Shown: piece by piece, positions 14,487-22,262 of the stretch
How positions within the stretch are numbered: position 1 is the stretch's first letter
Layout: the number at the start of each line of letters is the position of its first letter
Assembly: GCA_037131145.1 (NCBI GenBank)
Contig: JBAXRP010000013.1
Coordinates: 1-35,051 of the forward strand
Length of the DNA stretch: 35,051 nucleotides
Reading direction: 5' to 3'
Source of the DNA: CAIVAT01 sp037131145
Lineage (GTDB): Bacteria; Bacteroidota; Bacteroidia; Bacteroidales; FEN-979
Notes under the pieces: generated by a model
The model's database searches: none
Told to the model about the DNA's origin: nothing
The model's input: the letters and a program-made list of their open reading frames with translations, nothing else
Made by a program: the position numbers and the translations under genes

Positions 14487-15878
14487 TCAATGATATGTAA
14501 ACAGCAAAACCGGCGGTATCAGCAGCAGACAACCAAGTATCAAAAAAATGATGGACAACGGGAATATAAACTTGAGCCATTTGTCATAAGGGATATTTCC
14601 GATTGCAAGGATACCCATGGTTACGCCGCTTGTAGGAAATATGTTTGTAAATAAGCCGTCGCCCAGTTGGTAAGCAAGTACAGCGGTTTGGCGGGTAATG
14701 CCGATCAGGTCGCTCAGCGGCGACATTAAGGGCATTGTAAGAGCTGCCTGTCCGGATCCTGAAGGGACAAAGAAATTCATAAAGCCCTGGAAGAAGAACA
14801 TCATCTGGACTGAGACGACCCTGGGGAAATAATCCATGGTCCCGGCAATGCCATTAAGGATAGTGTCAATGATTTTTCCATCGGTTGCCACGATTAGCAT
14901 TCCACGGGACAGCCCGATAACGAAAGCGGCCGTCATCATGTCGCGGGCGCCTTCAAGAAAAGCCCCGACAGCAGTATTTGATGGAAGCCGAAAAAAGAGA
15001 GCGGTAAGAAGACCCATGGCAACAAACAATGCTGCAATTTCATTGATATACCAGTCCCAGATGTTTACTCCGACAATGAGCATAATGATGGCAGAGAAGA
15101 AGATTACGAGTACCAGTTTTCTTTTAAGTGTGAAGGCAAGGTCTTCTGCGTTATGGAAAGATGTAAGGTCTCTTTTGCTGTCTATTTCATAAACTAGGCT
15201 TCGTTTGGGATTCCGCTCGATCCTTTTGGCATAGAGCATCACAAAGACAATTGCAGCGGTCATTAATATAAGCCATACGATCAATCGGTACTCCCATCCG
15301 CTGAACACCGGAATTTCTGCGATGCCCTGAGCGATGCCAATAGTAAAGGGATTGCTGAAAGCGCCTGCAAAGCCAGAGGCAGCGCCAATAAACGGCATTG
15401 CAATTCCGGTAAGAGAATCATACCCCATGGCAATTGCGAGCGGGATGGTGATCAGAATAAAGACCATTACCTCCTCGCACATACCAAACGAGGCGCCTGC
15501 GAGGGAAAAGAGAAACATGATGATGGGAATGATGAATTTCTTTATTGCCGGTTTTTTTCGCGTGGCGTCGAGTATCCCTGCCAGTCCGGCGTTGATCGCC
15601 CCTGTTTTATTGACAATACCGAATGCGCCGCCAATCAGCAACACAAAAGCAATGATCTGTGCGGCAGATATCATCCCCCTGATTGGCGCCGTGAAAAGGT
15701 CCATCATTCCCTGCGGATGAGGGTCCACATGGTGATATGTTCCCGGAACAACAACCTGGCGACCGTTATATTCATGCCGCTGAAACTCGCCAGCCGGGAT
15801 GATCCACGTAAGTATTAAAAATATTATCAGGATTATGGAGACAATAATCAGGGTGTGCGGAATCTTTTTCTTTTCCAT
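14487..15878 (-). CDS. YfcC/DcuC-type inner-membrane carrier
   Basis: From ATG 15878 the protein has 463 residues with about 11-13 hydrophobic segments. Recognisable pieces are IPHTLIIVSIILIIFLILTW at the start, the extracytoplasmic WIIPAGEFQRHEYNGRQVV, GASFGMCEEVMVFILITIP in the middle and the FVPSGSGQAALTMPLMSPLS re-entrant-like loop. This is the YfcC family (ion transporter/C4-dicarboxylate carrier superfamily), whose members are annotated as amino-acid, peptide or dicarboxylate exchangers. An in-frame ATG at 15965 would add 29 hydrophilic residues. The preferred start is shorter because a -7 box lies between the two. Substrate is unknown; arginine or aspartate export would fit the locus downstream but is speculative. 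Confidence 0.85.
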   Translation of the reverse strand: MEKKKIPHTLIIVSIILIIFLILTWIIPAGEFQRHEYNGRQVVVPGTYHHVDPHPQGMMDLFTAPIRGMISAAQIIAFVLLIGGAFGIVNKTGAINAGLAGILDATRKKPAIKKFIIPIIMFLFSLAGASFGMCEEVMVFILITIPLAIAMGYDSLTGIAMPFIGAASGFAGAFSNPFTIGIAQGIAEIPVFSGWEYRLIVWLILMTAAIVFVMLYAKRIERNPKRSLVYEIDSKRDLTSFHNAEDLAFTLKRKLVLVIFFSAIIMLIVGVNIWDWYINEIAALFVAMGLLTALFFRLPSNTAVGAFLEGARDMMTAAFVIGLSRGMLIVATDGKIIDTILNGIAGTMDYFPRVVSVQMMFFFQGFMNFFVPSGSGQAALTMPLMSPLSDLIGITRQTAVLAYQLGDGLFTNIFPTSGVTMGILAIGNIPYDKWLKFIFPLSIIFLILGCLLLIPPVLLFTYH

Positions 15879-15913
15879 TGGCAGTATCGTAAAGTGGATA
15901 AAGGGAGAATCTA

Positions 15914-15921
15914 CAAATTTA
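15914..15921 (-). promoter_or_regulatory. Candidate -7 promoter box of the YfcC-type gene
   Basis: The minus strand reads TAAATTTG, a perfect TAnnTTTG box, giving a predicted start about 30 bases before ATG 15878. No good TTTG -33 element is present at the usual distance. Its location inside the longer reading frame is the main reason for choosing the shorter start. Confidence 0.45.
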
Positions 15922-16021
15922 TTTATTTTTTTAACGTTGTCATTTTTTGATTTGAATGTTTTCATTTTTATTTAGATAACATTGAACGATAATTTTTTTC
16001 CATTCATCTTTGAAATACTTT

Positions 16022-16029
16022 TACATTTG
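16022..16029 (+). promoter_or_regulatory. Candidate -7 promoter box of the T9SS-exported protein gene
   Basis: TACATTTG matches TAnnTTTG exactly, about 35 bases before ATG 16064. It lies inside the 18-codon upstream extension of the open frame, supporting the later start at the signal peptide. A well-placed -33 box is not evident. Confidence 0.45.
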
Positions 16030-16063
16030 TATAAACAAAAGTCAAACTAAAAACCACAAACCC

Positions 16064-17164
16064 ATGAAAAAAATCTTACTTTTTAATGTGCTGGCTCTGC
16101 TTTTCATCCTGAATAGCTATTCGCAGGCAATTTTTAATACCGGCGCTTTGAGTGTTGACATAAGCCAATATGGAAGAATACGGCTGTTAACTCCTGATGG
16201 CAAAAGGCACTTGCAGCGCGCCTCCATACTTGTTGAAACTTCGAAAACATCTGTATTCGATTATACAAATGATGCAGAACAGTTGGAACCAACCGTTTTG
16301 GTCGCCAATCCGTCATTGAGTGATTTTGAAATCTACGGCGCTTACGACAACTCCTATTCATCGTTACCTCCCGACGTAAATGTAACTTTGAATGCCTACG
16401 GATGGAATAACGGAAGTTACACAATTGTAAAATTCAATATAAAGAATATGCAAACTGACGCCATGAATGCATCGGCGGGTTTGGATATAATTCCTGAAAT
16501 AAACCAGGAGTATGGATTTGATACCGTTACATACAACAGTGCGGCGGGAGTTATCCGGTTTCACAGAGGTAATCAGGTGAACATGGGAATGAAACTCCTC
16601 TCAGCTTCATTGTCGTCTCTCTATTCCTTTGAATGGTATGATGGTTATTCTGTTGACAGCAGTTATTGGAACTGGATGAATCATGGGGCGTTGCAACCTC
16701 AGTATGTTTCAAATACTGTTGACGGACCAGTTACAATTACTGCGCAGTTGCCGATTGTAACGGCTCCGGGAGGATCTTTTAATGTTTATTACGCACTGGC
16801 GCTCGGAGCTAATGAGCAAGCGATGTTATCCAATATTTCGGCAGCGGCGCTAAAGTATCAGTCATTGATCACATCTGTGAATGATATTGAATCTTCTGTA
16901 AATAGATTGAACCTTGGACAAAATCAACCCAATCCGTTCAACCATTCAACCACAATCAGCTATCAGTTGCCAGAGGCAGGATTTGTAAGTTTAAAAGTTT
17001 ATAATGTTCTGGGAAATGAAGTTGCTACTCTGGTGAATTCAAATCAAACCAGAGGTACGCACACAATTGATTTCAATTCAAAAGATTTACCCGGCGGAAT
17101 TTATTACTACACCCTCAGGTTTAATGACCAGGTGAAATCAAATAAAATGTTGCGGATCAAATAA
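16064..17164 (+). CDS. Secreted protein with C-terminal T9SS sorting domain, unknown function
   Basis: From ATG 16064 the protein has 366 residues and starts with a signal peptide (MKKILLFNVLALLFILNSYS, then QA). The frame could extend to 16010, but those 18 residues are not signal-like. The body (about 20-275) is beta-rich with many aromatic and Asn residues and no motif I recognise. The last 80 residues form a classic Por secretion (T9SS type A) domain: LGQNQPNPFNHSTTISYQLP, YNVLGNEVATLV, GTHTIDF, LPGGIYYYTLR and the final KSNKMLRIK. The product should cross the outer membrane by T9SS and stay surface-bound or be released. It stands alone between a divergent promoter and a strong terminator. 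Confidence 0.88.
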   Translation: MKKILLFNVLALLFILNSYSQAIFNTGALSVDISQYGRIRLLTPDGKRHLQRASILVETSKTSVFDYTNDAEQLEPTVLVANPSLSDFEIYGAYDNSYSSLPPDVNVTLNAYGWNNGSYTIVKFNIKNMQTDAMNASAGLDIIPEINQEYGFDTVTYNSAAGVIRFHRGNQVNMGMKLLSASLSSLYSFEWYDGYSVDSSYWNWMNHGALQPQYVSNTVDGPVTITAQLPIVTAPGGSFNVYYALALGANEQAMLSNISAAALKYQSLITSVNDIESSVNRLNLGQNQPNPFNHSTTISYQLPEAGFVSLKVYNVLGNEVATLVNSNQTRGTHTIDFNSKDLPGGIYYYTLRFNDQVKSNKMLRIK

Positions 17165-17201
17165 TATATCCTGCTGAATAGGTTAACAGGTCAGACAAAC
17201 A

Positions 17202-17241
17202 AAAAAGTGGCCGTCTCATTGGTTTGAGGCGGCCACTTTTT
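17202..17241 (+). terminator. Strong intrinsic terminator
   Basis: A 17-bp stem (17202-17218 with 17225-17241, one G-U wobble at 17214/17229) closes a 6-base TTGGTT loop. The core is GTGGCCGTCTCA/TGAGGCGGCCAC and it is flanked by A5 and T5 tracts, so it could stop transcription from both sides. It sits 38 bases after the T9SS protein gene and also faces the end of the methyltransferase gene. Confidence 0.92.
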
Positions 17242-17264
17242 ATTGCCTTCAATAAAAAGGCAAT
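17242..17264. repeat. Second short hairpin next to the terminator
   Basis: ATTGCCTT (17242-17249) pairs with AAGGCAAT (17257-17264) across a 7-base loop. It follows the strong terminator directly. There is no T-run on either side, so it is more likely an RNA-stability structure or chance than a second terminator. Confidence 0.5.
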
Positions 17265-17372
17265 CGTGGACGATTCCCTATTGCTCGTTACGAATTTTAC
17301 CAGCGAGAGCCGAGCTTGCAAAGCGCTCTGAAACTCGCATTGAGTATGATCCCTGATAGTGAACAGTTGCTT

Positions 17373-18701
17373 TCATAATTCCTGATATTCGTCAATTATT
17401 TCTAAAATGATTTCTTTAAATCGTTTGTCAGTAAAAAAATTAAAGTTTCTTCTTTCTTTTAGATTGGAATTATATTTCTCATCAGGCTCAAAAAGTGTCG
17501 ATTGAATATAACTTGAAACACTGGGGGAATTAATTTTATTTACATAATCTCCCATTTCTTCTAAGCCTGCATAGAAACGCTTAAAAATATTACTAATTGC
17601 TTCCGAACTATTATCTATACCAATCCACTTTCTGCCAAATTGTTCAGCTAAATCAAGAGTCGTACCAGAACCCGAAAAACAATCCAATACTAAATCCCCT
17701 ACGTTTGATGATGCTTTTATAATTCTTTCAAGTAAATATGGATTCTTCTCTGTAGGATAACCTGTAATTTTAATACTTTGATTTAATGAATCTTGAACAT
17801 CAAGCCAAATGTCTTGAACCGGAATGCCTTTATCTTCATCTAAAAACACTTTCCTTCTTGGATTTCCGGTTGGAGACCAATAAATTTCTCCCTTAGCGTC
17901 AAATTCGTCTAATTTTTCAGGTGTATATTGCCAGTGTTTACCTATTGGAGGAAACATACCCCTCCATTTCTTCCCTGTTTCTCCATTTCTTAAACCAGGG
18001 GCATGTATAGGTACCTTCTTATACCTACGACCACTTTCTTTATCAATACAAGGATATTCTTTTAAGATTTTTTCATCAGTCCACGCATCGGTTGCTCTGT
18101 GCCATGTGTAATTATCACTTTTAGAATAAAAAATTATGTAATCAGAAATATTTCCATACGTTTTTCGAGTCGAGTTTTTATTGCTACATTTTTTACGAGT
18201 AATAAAACCCCTAAAATTTTTAGCGCCAAATATTTCATCCATAATTACTTTAATCTGGAAAGTCATATTCCCATCAAGGTGCAAATAGATAGAACCATCC
18301 TCAGTTAATAGTTCACGAATTAATATAAGCCTCCTTCTGATAAATTCTATAAAATGACTTCCTACCAAATCGTCTTTGTAGGAATCCTTTTGATGTCTTG
18401 ATTGAAATACACTATTTGTCCCATATGGTGGGTCAATATAGACTAACTTAACTTTTCCTTTGAGCTTTCTTTGATGAATGAGAGAACTCATTACATCCAA
18501 ATTATCTCCAAAGTATAAATTATTGATATGATCGCCTCCAAGGATTAGTTCATATTCATTTTTTTGTCCCAGATTTATTATTTCCTTTTCATCGGATTTA
18601 CCATCATATTTTAACTCGTATTTATAGTCGCCTGTAAATACCTCATCATTAATTATATGAGTCTCCTGTGTCCACTTTATAAATGTTACGCCTGTTGCCA
18701 T
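17373..18701 (-). CDS. Site-specific DNA methyltransferase (beta-class, N6-adenine/N4-cytosine type)
   Basis: The 442-residue enzyme carries the catalytic motif DPPY at 90-93 (VYIDPPYGTN), the TGYPTEKNPYLLERII segment at about 313, and the S-adenosylmethionine motif LVLDCFSGSGTTLDLAEQFG at about 338. The catalytic motif precedes the AdoMet motif, which defines the beta class. The target sequence cannot be read from the protein. It starts 4 bases after the putative nuclease stop, so the two are one restriction-modification unit. Both genes are visibly more AT-rich than their neighbours, which suggests horizontal acquisition. It looks intact, so it may still methylate the host genome even if the nuclease is dead. 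Confidence 0.92.
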   Translation of the reverse strand: MATGVTFIKWTQETHIINDEVFTGDYKYELKYDGKSDEKEIINLGQKNEYELILGGDHINNLYFGDNLDVMSSLIHQRKLKGKVKLVYIDPPYGTNSVFQSRHQKDSYKDDLVGSHFIEFIRRRLILIRELLTEDGSIYLHLDGNMTFQIKVIMDEIFGAKNFRGFITRKKCSNKNSTRKTYGNISDYIIFYSKSDNYTWHRATDAWTDEKILKEYPCIDKESGRRYKKVPIHAPGLRNGETGKKWRGMFPPIGKHWQYTPEKLDEFDAKGEIYWSPTGNPRRKVFLDEDKGIPVQDIWLDVQDSLNQSIKITGYPTEKNPYLLERIIKASSNVGDLVLDCFSGSGTTLDLAEQFGRKWIGIDNSSEAISNIFKRFYAGLEEMGDYVNKINSPSVSSYIQSTLFEPDEKYNSNLKERRNFNFFTDKRFKEIILEIIDEYQEL

Positions 18702-18705
18702 TTTA

Positions 18706-19434
18706 TTAATGATTTAACCAGTCTTCAGTAATCCTATCAACTATCATTCTCAAAGTTACAACTAAAATATCGTCCGATACCTCTTCAAGGTAGCTATAAT
18801 CATCCCACATTGACCCCAGCAATAAACCCGGTCCATCATTTACGAAAATAACCTTTGTCCTAAGTTCTTTACCTTGAGCATATTCTAATAGCTCTCTCGA
18901 TGCATGGTGATATCCTCCGGTTCTATCGTCTTCCTGCGATCCTCCCCTGTCTGAATCATATCTGGCGAATCCCACTGCCAGAATTACACCATCCTTTTTT
19001 ATAATAAAGTCAGCTGGTCTGTTTGGTTTCGGATAATCAGGAAATATTTCTCCTAAAAGTATGTCTCTACCAGATCTTTCTGGACCTTCCAATTTATAAT
19101 CAGGAAATTTCAATCGTAATAATTCAAACATCCTTTCAGTCAAATCATATCCTTTTTTCCCTCGATCTTTGTACTCCCAAAGGATGGCGCATAATGCCTC
19201 ATCCGGCATTGGTCTGGAATAAAAGGCTTTTTGCACCTCTGATATTGTCCGAAATCCTTTGCCAAATTGTTCACAAATCCATTTCGCGCTGCCTTTCTTT
19301 TTAAGCATTTCTACTGGAGTAGTGGGACTTACATATTTTTTAAAAACCCGAGCCAATTGAATTCGCATCCAGGGTTGTTTGACTTCTGTTGTTCCAAGGA
19401 ATAGCCTTTGAGAACTTTCTGACGACTTTAACAA
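18706..19434 (-). CDS. Putative type II restriction endonuclease, probably 5'-damaged
   Basis: The 242-codon frame can begin only at TTG 19434. Coding-like sequence continues upstream in frame for 38 more codons (starting DYKKDGSNWITLATGEFYPD) to a TGA at 19551-19549, but has no ATG, GTG or TTG. This suggests loss of the true start by truncation or frameshift. The body has a helical N-terminal half (WMRIQLARVFKKYV) and a candidate nuclease core NRPADFIIKKDGVILAVGF followed by ARYDSDRGGSQEDDR. The latter resembles a PD-(D/E)xK fold only loosely. Function is assigned mainly from the methyltransferase 4 bases downstream. Just upstream lies a copy of a genomic repeat element, a likely cause of the damage. 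Confidence 0.6.
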   Translation of the reverse strand: MLKSSESSQRLFLGTTEVKQPWMRIQLARVFKKYVSPTTPVEMLKKKGSAKWICEQFGKGFRTISEVQKAFYSRPMPDEALCAILWEYKDRGKKGYDLTERMFELLRLKFPDYKLEGPERSGRDILLGEIFPDYPKPNRPADFIIKKDGVILAVGFARYDSDRGGSQEDDRTGGYHHASRELLEYAQGKELRTKVIFVNDGPGLLLGSMWDDYSYLEEVSDDILVVTLRMIVDRITEDWLNH

Positions 19435-19572
19435 CTGTCCGAAAATTTCAAGAACAGGTCTGTATAGTTGACAAGCGTCAATTAGGATATCAGGGTAAAA
19501 TTCTCCTGTTGCAAGGGTTATCCAATTTGATCCATCTTTCTTGTAATCTCAAAACTTCCTATCCATTCTTGA

Positions 19573-19634
19573 GTCCAGTATAAAACTATTGATTTTGGGC
19601 TTTAGCCAAATGTTGTTTATTCAAACCACTTTTC
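19573..19634 (+). repeat. Dispersed repeat element, copy B (lacks the palindromic core)
   Basis: This shares three ordered blocks with the element at 27779-27917: GTCCAGTA (19573), GGCTTTAGCCAAA (19598-19610) and AACCACTTTTC (19624-19634). The last two are separated by exactly 13 bases in both copies. The central 30-bp palindrome of the other copy is missing. It fills the gap between the PKD lipoprotein stop and the broken nuclease gene. Confidence 0.75.
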
Positions 19635-19652
19635 TGAGCAGACTTATCAATA

Positions 19653-20879
19653 TTACAGTTTTATCCAAACTGCCTGCATTGCATGTGGACTCACACCAGT
19701 AAGCCAGTCCTCCGGATTTGAACCGTCGAGGTTTGCCCTTATAATCTTACCGTCGGGATCAGAGTTTGACATTTTATACCCCCAGAAGAGTTTGTTCCGC
19801 TTATTGTCGAGAGTAATGCCCCAAGTGGCTTTGACGCCATAATCGCCGATCTTTGTAAGGCTTGTGCCATCGAGGTTGCATACGTAAATTCCATTTTCGG
19901 GAGCGACGGTTCCTGCCGCGCCATAAAGAACCAGATAGGCTTTACCGTTCGTGAAATCCATCTCCAGGGCTGTTCCGTCAACATCAGATGTTCCGGGAGC
20001 GTCGAAAGCAATCTGAGTGAAATTCGTTCCATCAAAATTCACCGACCAGAAGCCGCCGAGGTAATCCGTTTTATCATTAACAAGATAAATCTTATTGGAA
20101 ACTGGATCGTATTGCATATCAATCGGGTATTGAGGTTCAGTGGCGCCGCCATTCATAGCGATGAATAATTCGGGATTGGAGCCATCCAGGTTAGCACGGT
20201 AGATCCCGCCTGTGCGCCCCCAGTAAATTTTATCGCCCAGGACAAAAATGGCTTCGGCATCTCCAACAATTTCCTGTCCGGGTACTGCTGCGTCCAGAAT
20301 TTTCTGTCCATTTTTTCCATCTGGATTATACCGGTAAATTGCCTGATTTAGATAATCGGTAATGTAAACTTTACGATGAGCCGTATCAACTGCTATTCCA
20401 TAAGGTCTCGACATGTCGGCTTCTACGAAATCCTGTCTCTGCGGCGGATTGTCGTCAAGAATTACCAGATGTCCATTGCCAACCAATGCTCCGCGGGAAG
20501 TATAATAAAGTACTTGCGTCAAGCCTGCAAGCCGATCTTTAACCATCACGGATATTGTTGTATCCGCCTTATTATAATACACTGAATTTACCGCCGTACA
20601 TGTAAGTTTGACATTGTACAAGCCCGGCGTTGAAAAACTGGTCTTGGGGTTGGTTTCGGTCGAGGTCATGCCATTCCCGAAATCCCACGAATATCCTAAT
20701 GAATTCAGGGATAAATTGGTAAATTCGACTTCGCACGGCGCGTATCCCTCGTTATTGGCAACGAAACTAAAATAGGCAATAGTACTGGCAGCCGGAGTTC
20801 CCATGTCCTTTTTTTTGCATCCTGTCCCAAGTGTAATGATTAACAGAAGCGATATGATATATAACAGATTTCTTTTCAT
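19653..20879 (-). CDS. Surface lipoprotein with PKD domain and YWTD-type beta-propeller
   Basis: The 408-residue protein has a lipoprotein signal with lipobox GTGC (Cys21) followed by KKKD. A PKD domain spans about residues 33-115 (YSWDFGNGMTSTETNPKTSF, then PGLYNVKLT). From about 120 to the end it shows repeated blades such as KVYITDYLNQAIYRYNPDG, KIYWGRTGGIYRANLDGSN and KLFWGYKMS, the pattern of LDL-receptor YWTD propellers. It is the last gene of the operon, 30 bases after susD, where SusE/SusF-type surface binding proteins usually sit. A role in binding the imported polymer or peptide at the cell surface is inferred from position and fold; no catalytic motif is seen. Confidence 0.85.
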   Translation of the reverse strand: MKRNLLYIISLLLIITLGTGCKKKDMGTPAASTIAYFSFVANNEGYAPCEVEFTNLSLNSLGYSWDFGNGMTSTETNPKTSFSTPGLYNVKLTCTAVNSVYYNKADTTISVMVKDRLAGLTQVLYYTSRGALVGNGHLVILDDNPPQRQDFVEADMSRPYGIAVDTAHRKVYITDYLNQAIYRYNPDGKNGQKILDAAVPGQEIVGDAEAIFVLGDKIYWGRTGGIYRANLDGSNPELFIAMNGGATEPQYPIDMQYDPVSNKIYLVNDKTDYLGGFWSVNFDGTNFTQIAFDAPGTSDVDGTALEMDFTNGKAYLVLYGAAGTVAPENGIYVCNLDGTSLTKIGDYGVKATWGITLDNKRNKLFWGYKMSNSDPDGKIIRANLDGSNPEDWLTGVSPHAMQAVWIKL

Positions 20880-20909
20880 GGTTTTTTACATTAAAAGTTT
20901 AAAAAATGA

Positions 20910-22244
20910 TCAATAGCCTGGATTTTGAGTCATCAGTGTATTTGTCTGAATCTCGCTGAGCGGTATCGGGAAAAGTGTATATTTCTCATCTATTCCCAGT
21001 ACTGCGGCAGCTCTTTTTGTTCTGACAAGATCAGACCATCTTTGACTTTCAAAAGCAAACTCATGCCTGCGTTCGCTTTCAATTGCCAGTTTCAGTTCGT
21101 CATAAGTGGTTGCGGTAGTGGGTGGTAATCCCGCCCTCGTGCGTAAAACATTGATATCACTACGTATATCTTCAATGTTTCCGTTTGAATAAGCCTGCGC
21201 CTCGGCGCGGATCATATACATTTCGGCAAGGCGAAGCACATAAACCCGGTCGGTTCCCGATGTGAAGTCTTTGTATTTGATTCCATAAGGAAGATTCTTT
21301 ACATCAAATGCGACGGAAGCATTAAACCTGACAGTATCTGTAGCCTGGAAACTACCGACAAATGCAGCGGGAGGTGAAACCTCATAACGGCATGTAAGGC
21401 TGACCGGGAAGAAATACTGGGCGAGCCGGTTGTAATTCTGAGCGTCAAATATAACCTCGAAAATGGATTCCGTTTGATTTCCGTTGAACAGATCGGAATA
21501 TTTCGGCGCCAGGTTGTATTCTCCTTTTATGATAACAGTATCAGCCCTCTCTTTGGCAAGCGCTGCAACTCCAGGATCGTTGGTGTATTGGAACAGGGAT
21601 AAATAAACTCTCGCGAGCAAAGCGGATGCGCTGAAAGCGCTCGCACGTCCCAACGACCTTTTGGCAGGGAGGATTTTTTCGGCGATTACCAGATCGGTAA
21701 CAATCTGTTCATAAACATTGATTACGGAGTTGCGAGCCTGGTTGATCGAACTGAGGTCAAGCGTTGGCTGGATTTTAATTGGAATTCCACCGAAATAGCA
21801 TAACAGGTTGAAATGAGATAACGCCCTGAGAAAAAGCGCATCCCCGGCGTACATGTTCCGTTCATCAGCAGTCATCTCAATATCGGCAATGCGAAAAAGC
21901 ACGTTGTTAACACGGTTTATACAATCGTAATTGGACGTCCATATCCCGTCAATAACCGCATTGTCGGCGGCAATCTTATTTTCGGCAATCTGTTGATAAT
22001 CGCGTGTAGTTCCTGTCCAGGCAAGATTATCGGCGGCAAGATCTTCAACAATTACATGGTTTCGTCCGTAATTGCCGGCATCATGCAGGGAATAATAGGC
22101 TCCGGTGATGGCCTTTTCCACGCCGGCTTTATCCTTGAAGGCTTGTTCAACTGAGATGTAATCTGTCGGCTGAACATCGAGCATCTTGTTACATGAGATT
22201 GTCGCAAGTGCAAGAACAAGTATTAAATATGATATTTTTTTCAT
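20910..22244 (-). CDS. SusD/RagB-family outer-membrane substrate-binding lipoprotein
   Basis: The 444-residue protein has lipobox ATISC (Cys18) and then the SusD-family start NKMLDVQPTDYISVEQAF. Recognisable RagB/SusD elements are ALFLRALSHFNLLCYFGGIP and AFSASALLARVYLSL (tetratricopeptide-like helices). The C-terminal LAEMYMIRAEAQAYSNGNIE and ESERRHEFAFESQRWSDLVR are near-invariant in the family. It caps the SusC transporter 18 bases upstream and captures oligomers for TonB-driven import. It is a little shorter than many glycan SusD proteins. With a cyanophycinase gene at the head of the operon, peptide rather than glycan capture is likely. Confidence 0.96.
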   Translation of the reverse strand: MKKISYLILVLALATISCNKMLDVQPTDYISVEQAFKDKAGVEKAITGAYYSLHDAGNYGRNHVIVEDLAADNLAWTGTTRDYQQIAENKIAADNAVIDGIWTSNYDCINRVNNVLFRIADIEMTADERNMYAGDALFLRALSHFNLLCYFGGIPIKIQPTLDLSSINQARNSVINVYEQIVTDLVIAEKILPAKRSLGRASAFSASALLARVYLSLFQYTNDPGVAALAKERADTVIIKGEYNLAPKYSDLFNGNQTESIFEVIFDAQNYNRLAQYFFPVSLTCRYEVSPPAAFVGSFQATDTVRFNASVAFDVKNLPYGIKYKDFTSGTDRVYVLRLAEMYMIRAEAQAYSNGNIEDIRSDINVLRTRAGLPPTTATTYDELKLAIESERRHEFAFESQRWSDLVRTKRAAAVLGIDEKYTLFPIPLSEIQTNTLMTQNPGY

Positions 22245-22262
22245 CTTTTTTAGCGTTACAGG

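Noticed and set aside
17303..17338. GCGAG/CTCGC and AGAGC/GCTCT inverted repeats downstream of the methyltransferase gene
   Set aside because: The arms overlap one another, are short, and lack a T-run; no function can be supported.
19434..19640. Extended nuclease frame through YWTQEWIGSFEITR upstream of the TGA
   Set aside because: That stretch is in another frame and overlaps the repeat element, so I cannot tell a frameshifted N-terminus from chance coding in the repeat.
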